Shown here in pieces: positions 45,174 to 54,597 of a stretch of DNA of 64,000 nt; positions within the stretch are counted from its first letter, which is position 1, and each line of letters opens with the position of its first letter. The stretch comes from Streptomyces cavernicola. GTDB lineage: Bacteria; Actinomycetota; Actinomycetes; Streptomycetales; Streptomycetaceae. The stretch spans positions 1 through 64,000 of the forward strand of contig NZ_JASCIQ010000020.1 in the NCBI RefSeq assembly GCF_029968035.1, in the 5' to 3' direction. Below the pieces are notes generated by a model, which worked only from the letters and a program-made list of their open reading frames with translations, searched no databases and was not told the DNA's origin. Position numbers and translations under genes: made by a program.

Positions 45174-45883
45174 CCGGCGGGGAGGACACGAACGGTCGCG
45201 CGGGTCGCGCTGGCACGAACGGTAACGAGGAGACGAACGGTCACGCGGGGACGAACGGCGGCGGACCGGGGAGCGGCCGGCTTCTGGCGCGCCTCGTCCA
45301 CCGTGTCCGCACCGATGGGCGGTGGCTCGTGACGGCGGCGGGCGCGGCGACGGCCGCCATGACCGCCGCCTACTTCCTCCTGCCCCTCGACCTCCTCGGC
45401 CCCCGACGCCCCGTGCTCAGCTGGACGTTGCTGGTCCTCGCCCTCGGCGTCATCGCGCTGCTGCTGCTCCGCCAGACCGGCGACGTGCTCACCGACCGGC
45501 CCGGCACCCGCCCCGGCTTCGCGATCCCGCTGCTGATGTGCGCGTCCGTCCTCGTCTTCGCGGGCGCGTACTACGTACTGGCCTCCGAACCCGGCGGGTT
45601 CGACGGGCTCCGCACCCGGGTCGACGCCCTGTACTTCACGCTGGTCACCCTCGCCACCATCGGCTACGGCGACATCACCGCGACGGGCCAGTCCGCGCGC
45701 GTGCTGACGATCCTGCAGATCCTCTACACCTTCGTCTTCCTCACCGCGGCGGCCACCGCCTTCAGCCGCCGCGTCCGTGGGGTGGTGTCCCTGCGCCACC
45801 GCCGTGCCGACCCGGCCCACCCGCCGGAGTCCGACGACACCCGAGGGAACGGCGGGGATAACGGCGGGGACCAGAACGGCTAG
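45170..45883 (+). CDS. Two-transmembrane-type potassium channel
   Basis: A 237-aa protein with the potassium selectivity filter TIGYGDI preceded by a pore helix (LYFTLVTLA) and followed by the inner helix. Two or three more hydrophobic helices precede the pore. The N terminus contains a TNG-rich repeat (TNGRAGRAGTNGNEETNGHAG) from a DNA tandem repeat. The GTG start overlaps the ClC stop (GTGA). No RCK or cyclic-nucleotide domain is present. It ends 6 bp before the convergent pirin gene. Confidence 0.88.
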   Translation: MTGGEDTNGRAGRAGTNGNEETNGHAGTNGGGPGSGRLLARLVHRVRTDGRWLVTAAGAATAAMTAAYFLLPLDLLGPRRPVLSWTLLVLALGVIALLLLRQTGDVLTDRPGTRPGFAIPLLMCASVLVFAGAYYVLASEPGGFDGLRTRVDALYFTLVTLATIGYGDITATGQSARVLTILQILYTFVFLTAAATAFSRRVRGVVSLRHRRADPAHPPESDDTRGNGGDNGGDQNG

Positions 45884-45889
45884 TCGGGC

Positions 45890-46855
45890 TCAGCGCACCC
45901 GTCCCCGCGGCTTCAGCGGTGTCGGCGGCAGTTCCGGGGCCGGCAGCGGGGCGCCCTCGTACCCCTTGACCTCGCCGAAGCGGTCCCCGTTCATCCAGTC
46001 CGAACGGGCCTGTGCGATCTCGTCGTTGGTGCGGCCGATGAAGTTCCACCACATGACGATCTCCTCCGCGAACGGCTCACCGCCGAGCAGCATCAGGCCC
46101 GCGTCCGAGGCCGCGCGCAGCGGGAGTTCGCCGCGGCCGCAGCCGAGGTAGAGCATCGAGCCCGGCAGGACCGGGACGCCGTCGACGTGGACCTCGCCGG
46201 ACATCGACAGGACCGCGTACTCGAAGTCGGGCTCCAGGGGCAGCCGGAGGTCCGCGCCCGCCGTGAGCGCCAGGTCGGCGCCGACGATCGGGGTGTACGT
46301 CGTGCCGGGGGACGCCGCGCCGTCGACCGAGCCGAGGATCACCGTGGCCGTGAGCCCGGGGGCCGTGGCCTGCGGCAGCTCGGCGTGGTGCTCGAAGTGG
46401 GCGTCGACGTGCCGGTGGCTGTCGGGCAGCGCTACCCAGAGTTGGGCGCCGTGCAGATAGCGGGGGTGCGGGGCCGGGGACTGCTCGGCGTGGCTGATCG
46501 CGCTGCCGGAGGTCATGAGGCCCAGTTCGCGGGGGCGCACGGTCGCGCGGCAGCCGAGGGAGTCCTGGTGCAGGACCTCGCCCTCGTGCAGCCAACTGAC
46601 GGTCTGCAGGCCCTGGTGCGGGTGCGGCGGGACCTGCATGCCGGGTTCGGAGGTGATGTCGTCGGGGCCGTAGTGGTCGACGAAGCACCAGGCGCCGACC
46701 ATGCGGCGGCCCAGGTTGGGGAGCAGTCGGCGGACTTCGGTGGACTCGCCGAGCTGGACGCGGCGCGGGGCGAGGAGTTCGCGTACCGGCTCGGCGACGA
46801 CGAAGCCTCGCCCGCCGCAGACGGACAGGGCGGCCTGACGGTCAAGGTTGCTCAT
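45890..46855 (-). CDS. Pirin family protein
   Basis: A 321-aa bicupin. The N-terminal cupin metal site is in HPHQGLQTVSWLHEGEVLH with histidines and a glutamate (DHYGPDD before it), and the second cupin is near 185-290. Bacterial pirins are quercetin dioxygenase-like or regulatory proteins; the substrate is not predictable. MSNLDRQAAL at 46855 is the start; the longer frame to 47023 reads through intergenic DNA. The 262-bp gap upstream holds only a CCCCCG/CGGGGG hairpin near 46915. Confidence 0.88.
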   Translation of the reverse strand: MSNLDRQAALSVCGGRGFVVAEPVRELLAPRRVQLGESTEVRRLLPNLGRRMVGAWCFVDHYGPDDITSEPGMQVPPHPHQGLQTVSWLHEGEVLHQDSLGCRATVRPRELGLMTSGSAISHAEQSPAPHPRYLHGAQLWVALPDSHRHVDAHFEHHAELPQATAPGLTATVILGSVDGAASPGTTYTPIVGADLALTAGADLRLPLEPDFEYAVLSMSGEVHVDGVPVLPGSMLYLGCGRGELPLRAASDAGLMLLGGEPFAEEIVMWWNFIGRTNDEIAQARSDWMNGDRFGEVKGYEGAPLPAPELPPTPLKPRGRVR

Positions 46856-47117
46856 GGCGCACAACCTAACCGAGACATCTGCGTACAGACATGGCTCGAA
46901 AGGGTCCCGTCCCCCGCACGGGGGTGCTTCCGCCGGCCCGGCCGAACCACCACGGAATCCCCCGCCCCCGCAGCCGCTCCGGCCCCTTCCGCCCCACGGG
47001 TCGGCCGCCTGGGCGAGCGCCACCCTGATCGTGCGCCGCCGCGCCCCTGGGCGTACGACTTCCGCGCAGACGCAAGGGAGTTACGAGGGTCCGGAGCCGT
47101 GCGGGAGCGGGCGGGGT

Positions 47118-47921
47118 TCAGCTCTCCGGGTCCGCCAGTTGCGGCGGTTCGCCCTCGGTCGTGGCCGTGTCGATCACGGCGAAGGCGGCGCCCTGCGGGT
47201 CGGCGACGACGGCGAAGCGGCCGAAGGCCATGGTCATCGGCCCGAAGTAGAGCCGCCCACCGAGGCGTTGGACGGTGGCGACGGCCTCGTCGCAGTCCTC
47301 GACGCCGAAGTACACGCTGATGTACGAGGGCGCCTCGGCCGGCACGTCGTCGGTCATCTTGAAGCGGCCCATCACGGGCTGCCCGTCGACCTCCCACAGC
47401 CGGAAGTCCATCGCGTCGTCCACGATCCGCTTCACGCCGAAGTCGAAGACCGCCGGGAAGAAGGCGTCCGCCGCGGCCGCGTCCCGCGTGAAGACCTCGG
47501 CCCAGCAGAAGGAGCCGGGCTCGCCCGTCTTCGCGAAGCCCTCGTGCTGCCCTGCCTGCCACACGCTGAAGTGCACGCCGCTCGGGTCCTGGGCGGTGAC
47601 CATCGTGCCGAACTCGCCCACGGCCATCGGCTCCATGAGCAGCTTGCCGCCGTTGGCGGTGATCCTCTCCGCGGTGGCCGCCACGTCGGAGGAGGCGAAG
47701 TAGAAGTTCCAGGCGGCGGGCTGCCCGGCCATCTCGGGCAGCTGCGGTACGACGGCGGCGACGGCCTTGCCGTTCGAGTGCGCCTGGGTGTAGCCGCCGA
47801 ATTCGGGTGAGCCCTCGTCGAAGGTCCAGCCGAGCAGCTCGCCGTAGAACTCCTTGGCGGCGCCGATGTCCGGGAACATGGCGTCCACCCAGCAGGGTGC
47901 GCCGTCCGCGAATGCGGTCAT
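47118..47921 (-). CDS. VOC-family protein, two glyoxalase-like domains
   Basis: A 267-aa protein with a tandem VOC fold, domain 1 from about 8-125 (PCWVDAMFPDIGAAKEFYGE, AQDPSGVHFSVWQ) and domain 2 from about 140-260 (FCWAEVFTRDAAAADAFF, VVADPQGAAFAVID). It resembles the mycobacterial 27/30-kDa CFP30B-type antigens and hydroxylase-like VOC proteins of unknown reaction. It is upstream of pirin on the same strand with a 262-bp gap. Confidence 0.85.
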   Translation of the reverse strand: MTAFADGAPCWVDAMFPDIGAAKEFYGELLGWTFDEGSPEFGGYTQAHSNGKAVAAVVPQLPEMAGQPAAWNFYFASSDVAATAERITANGGKLLMEPMAVGEFGTMVTAQDPSGVHFSVWQAGQHEGFAKTGEPGSFCWAEVFTRDAAAADAFFPAVFDFGVKRIVDDAMDFRLWEVDGQPVMGRFKMTDDVPAEAPSYISVYFGVEDCDEAVATVQRLGGRLYFGPMTMAFGRFAVVADPQGAAFAVIDTATTEGEPPQLADPES

Positions 47922-48048
47922 GGTGGTCCAGCCCTCTCCCGCCCCCTGCCTGATGTGCGTTGACTCTTGTCACGGTAGGGGCGGGGGCCGGGCGGCGCAC
48001 GGTGGGGAGGCGGGCGCCCCGCCCCCCCCTTACGCGCGGGTCAGCCGG

Positions 48049-48534
48049 TCAGCTGCCGGTCGCCCCGGTGTGCAGGCGGCGATGCAGTTCCCGCACCTCG
48101 TCGGCCAGCTCGGGGACGGGGCCCTCCACCGGTACGTCCGGGGCGACCTCGTTGATCGGCAGGGACCGCACGGGTCCGGCCGGGACCCCCAACTCCTGGA
48201 GCCACTCGCCGAGTTGGGCCGCCGAGCTCACGTACACGATGCGGCCGAGGCCCACCCAGGCGTGCGCGGCGGAGCACATCGGGCAGTGCTCGCCGGAGGT
48301 GTAGACGGTGGCGGCGGTGCGCTCCTGCGGGCTCAGGTTCCCGGCGGCCCAGCGGGCGAGGGCGAACTCGGGGTGCTGGGTGTGGTCGCCGCCCGCCACC
48401 CGGTTGCGGTCCTCGGCGAGGATCTCGCCCTCGGCGTTCACGAGCACGGAGCCGAAGGGCTCGTCCCCGGCGTCGAGCGCCTCGGCGGCGAGCTCCACGC
48501 ACCGGCGCAGATAAGGCAGTTCGGAGGCTTCCAT
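48049..48534 (-). CDS. Nucleoside/cytidine deaminase-fold zinc protein
   Basis: A 161-aa CDA-fold deaminase. The zinc site is HPEFALARW with its catalytic glutamate and GEHCPMCSAAH with paired cysteines. Asn and Gly positions in AEDRNRV fit guanine deaminase-like enzymes, but the substrate cannot be told. GAGGGAG stands 6 nt before ATG 48534. The in-frame extension to 48744 lies in repeat-rich DNA and is not used. Confidence 0.88.
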   Translation of the reverse strand: MEASELPYLRRCVELAAEALDAGDEPFGSVLVNAEGEILAEDRNRVAGGDHTQHPEFALARWAAGNLSPQERTAATVYTSGEHCPMCSAAHAWVGLGRIVYVSSAAQLGEWLQELGVPAGPVRSLPINEVAPDVPVEGPVPELADEVRELHRRLHTGATGS

Positions 48535-48716
48535 GGATGTCTCCCTCTCTTCGCCGAGGCGGCCGGGGCGGCTCTCGCGGCCTCGCCGGCTCGGCTGTGC
48601 TTGGCGTATCGGTCCTGCTCTCCGGCTCCTCCTCCGAAGGCCTGTCCGTGATCGTATCGCCGGGGGCGGAGGCGTTGTACGGGCCCCGGGGGGGGCGTTG
48701 TCGCGGGGCTGCGGGA

Positions 48717-48805
48717 GGGGCTGAGCAGGGAGTTCGCCGAGCAAGGGTTGAGCAGGGGGTTCGCTGACAGGGGTTGAGGAGGGGCTGAGCAGGGCTTCAG
48801 GGAGA
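48717..48805. repeat. Three to four degenerate 26-bp repeats
   Basis: Words of the type GGGGTTGAGCAGGGGGTTCGC occur three to four times between the deaminase and the MmyB-type regulator, reaching into the 3' end of the latter (stop at 48797). Confidence 0.7.
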
Positions 48806-49690
48806 GGGAGATGTTGAGCGCCGGGGTGCGGTGAGGCTGGCGAGGAGTTTGAGGCGCTCCTCGGAGGCGCTGCCCGGCTCGGCCGTGTAGAGGGTCAGGT
48901 CGTGCATCGCCCGGTGGGCCATCGGCAGGTCCAGGGACACATAGGTCAGCTCCAGCTCGCCGACCTCCGGGTGCTGCAGGCGCTTCGCCCCGTCGTGGCG
49001 GATGCGGACGTCGTGCGCGGCCCACATGGTGCGGAAGTCGGGGCTCAGTGTGGAGAGCTCGCCGATCAGGTCGCGCAGCGCCCGGTCGTGGGGCTCGCGG
49101 CCCGCCTCGGCGCGCAGCAGCGCCGCGGTGGCCACGGCTGCGGCGTCCCAGTCGACGAAGAACTCCCGCGCGCCGGGGTCGAGGAAGACGTAGCGGGCGT
49201 TGTTGGGGCGGCCGTGCCGGTCGGCGGTGCGGCTCTCGTACAGGGGCGCCTGCAGGGCCCTGGCCAGCGCGTTGTCGGCGACGATGTCCTGGCGCCCATT
49301 GCGTACGAAAGCGGCGGACAGCGTCACCGAGTCGAGCAGCCACTGCACGTTCGGCGGGACCTGGACGTCCCTGCGGCGGGACGGCTTGCGGTGGGCGGAG
49401 CGGGCGGCGTGGGCCAGGTCGAAGAGATAGGTCCGCTCGTCCTCGTCCAGCTGCAGGGCCTGGGCCACGGCGGCGAGCACGTCCTCGGAGACGCCGCTGA
49501 TGTGGCCCTTCTCAAGCCGCGTGTACCACTCGGTGCTCACTCCGGCGAGTACGGCGACCTCCTCGCGCCGCAGCCCCGGGACGCGGCGGCGGCCGCTGGT
49601 GGGGAGTCCGACCTGCTCGGGCGTGATCTTCGCGCGCCGGCTGGCGAGGAAGTCGCGGATCTCGGTGCGGTGGTCGGGGCGCTGGTCCAT
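48797..49690 (-). CDS. MmyB-type XRE regulator with ligand-binding domain
   Basis: A 297-aa member of the large Streptomyces family with an N-terminal HTH (TEIRDFLASRRAKITPEQ, GLRREEVAVLAGVSTEWYTR) and a C-terminal PAS-like MmyB ligand-binding domain (FVRNGRQDIVADNALARAL, AHDVRIRHDGAKRLQHPEVG). ATG 49690 has a close GGAGG; GTG 49699 would add three residues. It is divergent from an MFS exporter, which is the usual target arrangement. Confidence 0.88.
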   Translation of the reverse strand: MDQRPDHRTEIRDFLASRRAKITPEQVGLPTSGRRRVPGLRREEVAVLAGVSTEWYTRLEKGHISGVSEDVLAAVAQALQLDEDERTYLFDLAHAARSAHRKPSRRRDVQVPPNVQWLLDSVTLSAAFVRNGRQDIVADNALARALQAPLYESRTADRHGRPNNARYVFLDPGAREFFVDWDAAAVATAALLRAEAGREPHDRALRDLIGELSTLSPDFRTMWAAHDVRIRHDGAKRLQHPEVGELELTYVSLDLPMAHRAMHDLTLYTAEPGSASEERLKLLASLTAPRRSTSPSP

Positions 49691-49891
49691 GACCTCCACG
49701 GTAGCCAGGCGGGGCCGCTGGAGGGGGGTCGAGTTTGTACCCCTGTAAACCCGACCTTCTCCGCCCGCGGGAAGCCCGCTTTTCTGGGATCACCACCCCC
49801 TCGTTCCCGGGCTCACCCCCCTTCGTCTCCGGGACGAGCACCCGGACCTGCCGGGCTCACCGCCCCCTCACCACCTGCACGGAGTTGACGT

Positions 49892-51142
49892 ATGAGTTCG
49901 CGAGGCGCAGTCCTCGACGCCCCCGCCCACGGGCGTCCCGAAGACCTCGACAAGCAGTCCGCACCCCGGCTTCCGCTCGTCGTCCACATCCTGGCCCTCG
50001 GCACCTTCCTGATGGGCACGACGGAGTTCGTGGTGGCCGGGCTGCTGCCGGAGATCGCGGGCGACCTGCGGGTCGGCGTCGCCGGGACCGGCCTCCTGAT
50101 CACCGTGTTCGCCGTCGGCGTGATCGTGGGCGCACCGCTCATGGCGCTGCTCACCCTGCGGCTGCCCACCCGGCTGACGCTGATGCTGGCCCTCGGCGTC
50201 TTCTCCGTCGGACACGTCGTCGTCGCCCTCGGCTCGCACTTCGCGCTGCTGCTCGCGGCACGGTTCCTCACCGCGGTCGCCACGGGCGCTTTCTGGGCCG
50301 TGGCCAACGTCGCCGCCGCCCGCGCCGCGGGCCCCGCGGCCGCCTCCCGCGCCCTCGGCGTGGTGGGCGCAGGGGCGATGCTCGCTAACGTCGTCGGCGT
50401 GCCGCTGGGTGCGTTCGCCGGTCAACTCATGAGCTGGCGCGGCCCGTTCTGGGCCCTGGCGGGCCTCTCCGCGGCGGCCATCGTGCTCATCGGCCGCGCC
50501 GTCCCGCACGACGGCCCGGCCGAGCACACCGTGTCGATCCGCGGCGAGCTGACCGCGCTCCGCTCCGGCCGCCTGTGGCTGGTCCTGGCCGCCTGCGCCA
50601 CCACCACCGGCGGTGTGCTCGCGGCGTACTCGTACATCGCACCGCTGCTCACCGGCCGCGCCGGGATCTCCGCCGGGGTCGTGCCGCTGGTCCTCGTCGG
50701 ATTCGGCGTCGGCTCGCTCATCGGGTCGATCGTCGGTGGCCGCATCGGCGACCGCCGCCCGCACACCGTCACCCTCGTCGCCGCCGCGAGCACCGCGCTG
50801 CTGCTCCTGGCGCTCGTCCTGCTCTCCGCGCTCGCCGTCCCCACGGTCGTGCTGATCGCCCTGCTCGGCTTCTTCGGTCTCGGCGCCAACCCCGTACTGA
50901 TGGCGCTCGCCGTCCGGTACGCGCGGCAGGCGCCCACTCTCGCCTCCGCGCTGACCGTGTCGGCGTTCAACTTCGGCACCGCCATCGGCTCCTGGGTCGC
51001 CGGCCTCACCCTCGACACCATCGGCGCGACCGGCCCCGCCATCGTCGGAACGGCCGTCGCCGCCCTCACCCTCGCCCCTACGACCGCCATCGCCCTGATC
51101 CACCGTCGACGGAGTGTTGACAGCGAGTTCCCGACAGATTGA
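49892..51142 (+). CDS. MFS transporter, DHA1 family (Cml/Cmx-type drug exporter)
   Basis: A 416-aa carrier with 12 helices. The N-terminal GTTEFVVAGLLPEIAGDL motif and the RxxxG-like motif A (LRLPTRLTLML) are typical for arabinose-efflux/chloramphenicol-exporter type DHA1 proteins (AraJ, Cmx). The HTH regulator gene is divergent. The substrate is unknown. The C terminus runs into a repeated GTTGAA tract. Confidence 0.9.
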   Translation: MSSRGAVLDAPAHGRPEDLDKQSAPRLPLVVHILALGTFLMGTTEFVVAGLLPEIAGDLRVGVAGTGLLITVFAVGVIVGAPLMALLTLRLPTRLTLMLALGVFSVGHVVVALGSHFALLLAARFLTAVATGAFWAVANVAAARAAGPAAASRALGVVGAGAMLANVVGVPLGAFAGQLMSWRGPFWALAGLSAAAIVLIGRAVPHDGPAEHTVSIRGELTALRSGRLWLVLAACATTTGGVLAAYSYIAPLLTGRAGISAGVVPLVLVGFGVGSLIGSIVGGRIGDRRPHTVTLVAAASTALLLLALVLLSALAVPTVVLIALLGFFGLGANPVLMALAVRYARQAPTLASALTVSAFNFGTAIGSWVAGLTLDTIGATGPAIVGTAVAALTLAPTTAIALIHRRRSVDSEFPTD

Positions 51143-51148
51143 GGAAGC

Positions 51149-51222
51149 GGTCCCGTTGAAACGTTGCTCCCGTTGAAAATCGGCCAGGGTTGAAGAATCG
51201 GCCCCGTTGAAGAATCGCTCCC
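51149..51222. repeat. Four degenerate 18-19 bp GTTGAA repeats
   Basis: Units such as CCCGTTGAAGAATCGGCC and CCCGTTGAAAATCGGCC recur four times just after the MFS stop, with the TTGAA core conserved. They lie between genes on the same strand. Confidence 0.7.
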
Positions 51223-51348
51223 GGCACGCTCACACTCGTGCGCCTCGTTCGACTCGTACCCGTCGTCCAGGAGATGAGGGCAGGCGCCGGTGCCGGCCCG
51301 CGTCCCTGACGTTCTGGCCATCACCGCACGAGATCCGGAGCGAACCAC

Positions 51349-51960
51349 ATGACCGAGTCCATCGAGAGCCCGCTGGCGCTGCCCGCGGCTCGGCGCCGCT
51401 TCCTCAAGCCGGCCGCCGGGGCGCGGCCCGACGCCGGGGTCGAGGACAAGATCCTGAAGCTGGAGCGGCAGTCCGGCTCCTTCAAGCGGCTCATCGCGGC
51501 ACGCGTCGGACGCCGCTTCGCCGAGGACGTCTGGCAGAGCGCGCTGCTCCAGATGACCGAGCATCTGCAGCGCGGCCACGAGGTCGCCAACCTGTACGCG
51601 TACATGCGCACGGTGTGCGTCAACTGCGCCAACAAGGAGTTGGGCCGCCAGTACCGGCGCTCGGAGGTCATGGTGGGCGGCGCCGCCGAACTCGACCTCC
51701 AGGGCGCGGAGGACGCGGAGTTGGACGACTCCGGGCTGCGCTACAGCGACGTCCGGGACATCCTCGCCGCCGCCCTGACGCCTCTGGAGCACCAGGTGTA
51801 CGTGCTCCGGCACGTGTTCGGCATGACGTCGAAGGACATCGGCCGGCACCTCGACCGCTCCCCCGCCGCCGTACGCCAGACGCTCTCCCGGGCCGACGGC
51901 AAGCTGCGGGACCCGGAGGTGCTCGCGTGCTTCGACCACCGCCTCACGTACGACGCGTAA
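51349..51960 (+). CDS. RNA polymerase sigma factor, small sigma-70 (ECF-like)
   Basis: A 203-aa sigma factor. Region 2 is recognised at about 45-105 (FKRLIAARVGRRFAEDVWQS, NLYAYMRTVCVNCANKE). Region 4 at about 140-190 has the HTH LTPLEHQVYVLRHVFGMTSK and SPAAVRQTLSRADGKL. Region 2 is divergent from standard ECF groups. No anti-sigma gene follows directly; a terminator separates it from a 70-aa basic protein. The start ATG 51349 is the first one in this frame. Confidence 0.8.
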   Translation: MTESIESPLALPAARRRFLKPAAGARPDAGVEDKILKLERQSGSFKRLIAARVGRRFAEDVWQSALLQMTEHLQRGHEVANLYAYMRTVCVNCANKELGRQYRRSEVMVGGAAELDLQGAEDAELDDSGLRYSDVRDILAAALTPLEHQVYVLRHVFGMTSKDIGRHLDRSPAAVRQTLSRADGKLRDPEVLACFDHRLTYDA

Positions 51961-52095
51961 CGGCCGGTAGATCCCTTCGCGTGCCTACGGATCCCCGCCC
52001 CGGCCCCGAACTCCCTTGAGGGAACGGGTGGTTGACGGGACGCCTCCGCAGGACCGAGTGGGGACCGCATCGATCCGTCGATCCGTCGATCCTCA

Positions 52096-52129
52096 ACGGC
52101 CGGGCCCGAGTGGCATCGGGCCCGGCCGT
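52096..52129 (+). terminator. Hairpin between the sigma factor and the 70-aa gene
   Basis: Perfect 14-bp arms (52096-52109 and 52116-52129) close the loop GTGGCA. It stands 135 bp after the sigma stop and 34 bp before the small gene, so it can terminate or attenuate read-through. Confidence 0.75.
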
Positions 52130-52163
52130 CCACCGAAACCCGCAGAACCTCGGGGAGACACCT

Positions 52164-52376
52164 ATGGCCCGCTTGCTCCATCTCATCGTCGTGTTCGCGA
52201 CGAGCCTCTGCACCGCCGTCCACCGCTTCATCGATCGGCTACTGACCCGGCGGCCGGTATGGGCCGTCGCCCGGCCCCGGCGCGGCGGGGCCCGGCAGCG
52301 CCGACTCGTCCGCCAGATCGCCCTTCCGAGCGACTCAGGGGATTCGGTGCAGAGTCTCAAGCCCCGCGAAGTGTGA
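52164..52376 (+). CDS. 70-aa basic small protein with one hydrophobic segment
   Basis: It begins MARLLHLIVVFATSLCTAVH, a single hydrophobic stretch, and continues with an Arg-rich body (LLTRRP, RPRRGGARQRRL). GGGGAG is placed 6 nt before the ATG, so translation is well supported. It follows the sigma factor gene and could be a membrane-associated regulator, but no family is recognised. A poly-G/C block follows 80 bp after its stop. Confidence 0.55.
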   Translation: MARLLHLIVVFATSLCTAVHRFIDRLLTRRPVWAVARPRRGGARQRRLVRQIALPSDSGDSVQSLKPREV

Positions 52377-52812
<436 letters not shown>

Positions 52813-53235
52813 ATGGCCGCGCGCACCCACCAGCAGATGGTCTTCATCAATCTCGCGGTGAAGGACATCGAACTGTCGAAGAAGTTCTTCGGCGAGGTCG
52901 GGTACGAACTCAACCCCCAGTTCTCCGACGACGAGACCGCCTGCGTCGCGGTGAGCGACAGCATCGTCCTGATGCTCCTGCAGGAGGAGAAGTTCGCGCG
53001 CTTCACCGTGAAGCCCGTCGCGGACGCCACCCGCTCCACGGAGGCGCTGATCTGCCTGAGCGCGGGCAGCCGCCGCCAGGTCGACGAGCTCGTGGACCGC
53101 GCCCTGTCCGCGGGCGGCTCCCCCGCCGCCGAGCCGAGCGAGATGGGCTTCATGTACGGCCGCTCGTTCCTCGACCCGGACGGCCACCACTTCGAGGTCA
53201 TGTGGATGGACGAGAACGCCGTGCAGGGCTGCTGA
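52813..53235 (+). CDS. VOC-family glyoxalase-like protein
   Basis: A 140-aa single VOC domain (VFINLAVKDIELSKKFFGEV, SIVLMLLQEEKF, FLDPDGHHFEVMWMD). It resembles proteins annotated as lactoylglutathione-lyase-like or extradiol dioxygenase-like. Metal ligands are partly present (His in GHHFEV, Glu in the C-terminal beta strand), so a catalytic role is possible; substrate unknown. No partner is evident. Confidence 0.88.
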   Translation: MAARTHQQMVFINLAVKDIELSKKFFGEVGYELNPQFSDDETACVAVSDSIVLMLLQEEKFARFTVKPVADATRSTEALICLSAGSRRQVDELVDRALSAGGSPAAEPSEMGFMYGRSFLDPDGHHFEVMWMDENAVQGC

Positions 53236-53340
53236 CCGAACCGACCGAACGAACGGCATGGCAGCAGCGGACAAGGGCGTGCCAAGTTCATGGCAAGGGT
53301 GCGGCGGGCCGGGCGGCCGCACCGCCTCTACGATGTCCGC

Positions 53341-54533
53341 GTGTCAGACCATCCCGCCCCCGAGGCCCCGACCCCCGGCCCGGTCCCGGCCCCGTCCGCC
53401 GACCGCGAGGTCGAGTCGCTCGCCGAGTTCGACGCCGCGGTCGCCGCCCACGGCACCCTCGCCCACCACCGCGTCCAGGGCATCGACCTGACCCGGCGGA
53501 CCTACGCGCTGCTCTCCGTCGACACCCAGGGCGCCGTCTTCCTCGGCTGCACGATGCGGCCCGACGCCGCCGCGAAGGTACGTGCGGACGGCGCCCTCGT
53601 CTTCCCGCCGGTGCCCGGCCTGCCCGTCGACCCGTACCGCGGGACGCTGTACTCCCCCGACGAGCTCTTCGCCGGCCTCGCGCAGGGGTACGAGGCGACT
53701 CCGGACGCCCGCGCCTACGCCTGGTTCCAGGAGACGAAGGCGGGCGGCGACGTGTTCGCGTCGATGCTCCGCGCCGTGCACGACGACTCCATCTCGGACG
53801 CCCTGGACGAACTCCTCGTCGGCCGCCGGGTGGTGGGCGTCATGGGCGGCCACGCCATGGGCCGCGGCACGGACGCGTACGCGGGCGCGGCACGCCTCGG
53901 CCGCACCCTCGCCCGCACCGGCCTGACCGTCGCGACCGGCGGCGGCCCCGGCGCCATGGAGGCCGCGAACCTCGGCGCGTACGCGGCCCCGTACGAGGAC
54001 GAGATGCTCGACGAAGCCCTCGAACTCCTCGCCAAGGCCCCCTCGTTCACCCCCTCGGTCACCGACTGGGCGCGGGCCGCGTTCACCGTCCGCGAGAGCT
54101 GGCCCGCGGGCGGCGACTCGGTGGGCATCCCCACCTGGTTCTACGGCCACGAGCCGCCGAACGCCTTCGCCGGGCACATCGGCAAGTCTTCGCCAACTCC
54201 CCCAAGCTCTCGGCTTCGCTCGACCAGGGGGGGACCCCCACCCGCGAGGACGGCCTCCTCGCCCGGTCCACCGCCGGCGTGATCTTCCTGCCGGGCGCCG
54301 CGGGCACGGTCCAGGAGGTCTTCGACAACGCCACGCCCAACTACTACGAGTCGCGCGGCGAACCGACCCCGATGGTCCTGGTCGGCCGCGCGCACTGGAC
54401 GGAGCGCCTCCCGGCCTGGCCGCTGCTGCGCTCGCTGGCCCGGGAACGCTCGATGGACGCGCGGATCGCCCTGGTCGACACGGTCGAGGAGGCGGCGGAC
54501 ACGCTGAGCCGCCTGGCGGCCGCGGCCTCCTGA
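53341..54533 (+). pseudogene. LOG-family (TIGR00730-like) protein, frameshifted, with a 42-bp insert
   Basis: The gene encodes a lysine-decarboxylase-like nucleotide phosphoribohydrolase fold: VVGVMGGHAMGRGTDAY, then TVATGGGPGAMEAANLGAY, and after the break GVIFLPGAAGTVQEVFDNAT. The reading frame runs from GTG 53341 to GHIGK at about 54186, then must shift by one base to continue as VFANS. AAG-TCTTC appears to lack one nucleotide. In the second frame there is also a 14-codon insert (PKLSASLDQGGTPT, 54200-54242) before REDGLL; I recall near-identical peptides in many Streptomyces proteins. Without a correction the product would end near 54282. The restored product is about 397 aa. Confidence 0.75.
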
Positions 54534-54550
54534 GCCTCAACACACGGAAA

Positions 54551-54582
54551 GGCCCGCGCCGTTGGAACGGCGCGGGCCCTCT
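54551..54582. terminator. Terminator between convergent LOG and proline-rich membrane protein genes
   Basis: A 13-bp stem (54551-54563 with 54566-54578) around GG is followed by CTCTCT. It lies 18 bp after the LOG stop and 20 bp from the 3' end of the convergent gene, serving both. Confidence 0.85.
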
Positions 54583-54597
54583 CTCGTACGTACAGTC

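Noticed and set aside
46860..46990. Possible tRNA or small RNA in the pirin-VOC gap
   Set aside because: A GGTTCGGCC word and a CCCCCG/CGGGGG hairpin are there, but no acceptor, D or anticodon arm can be folded around them.
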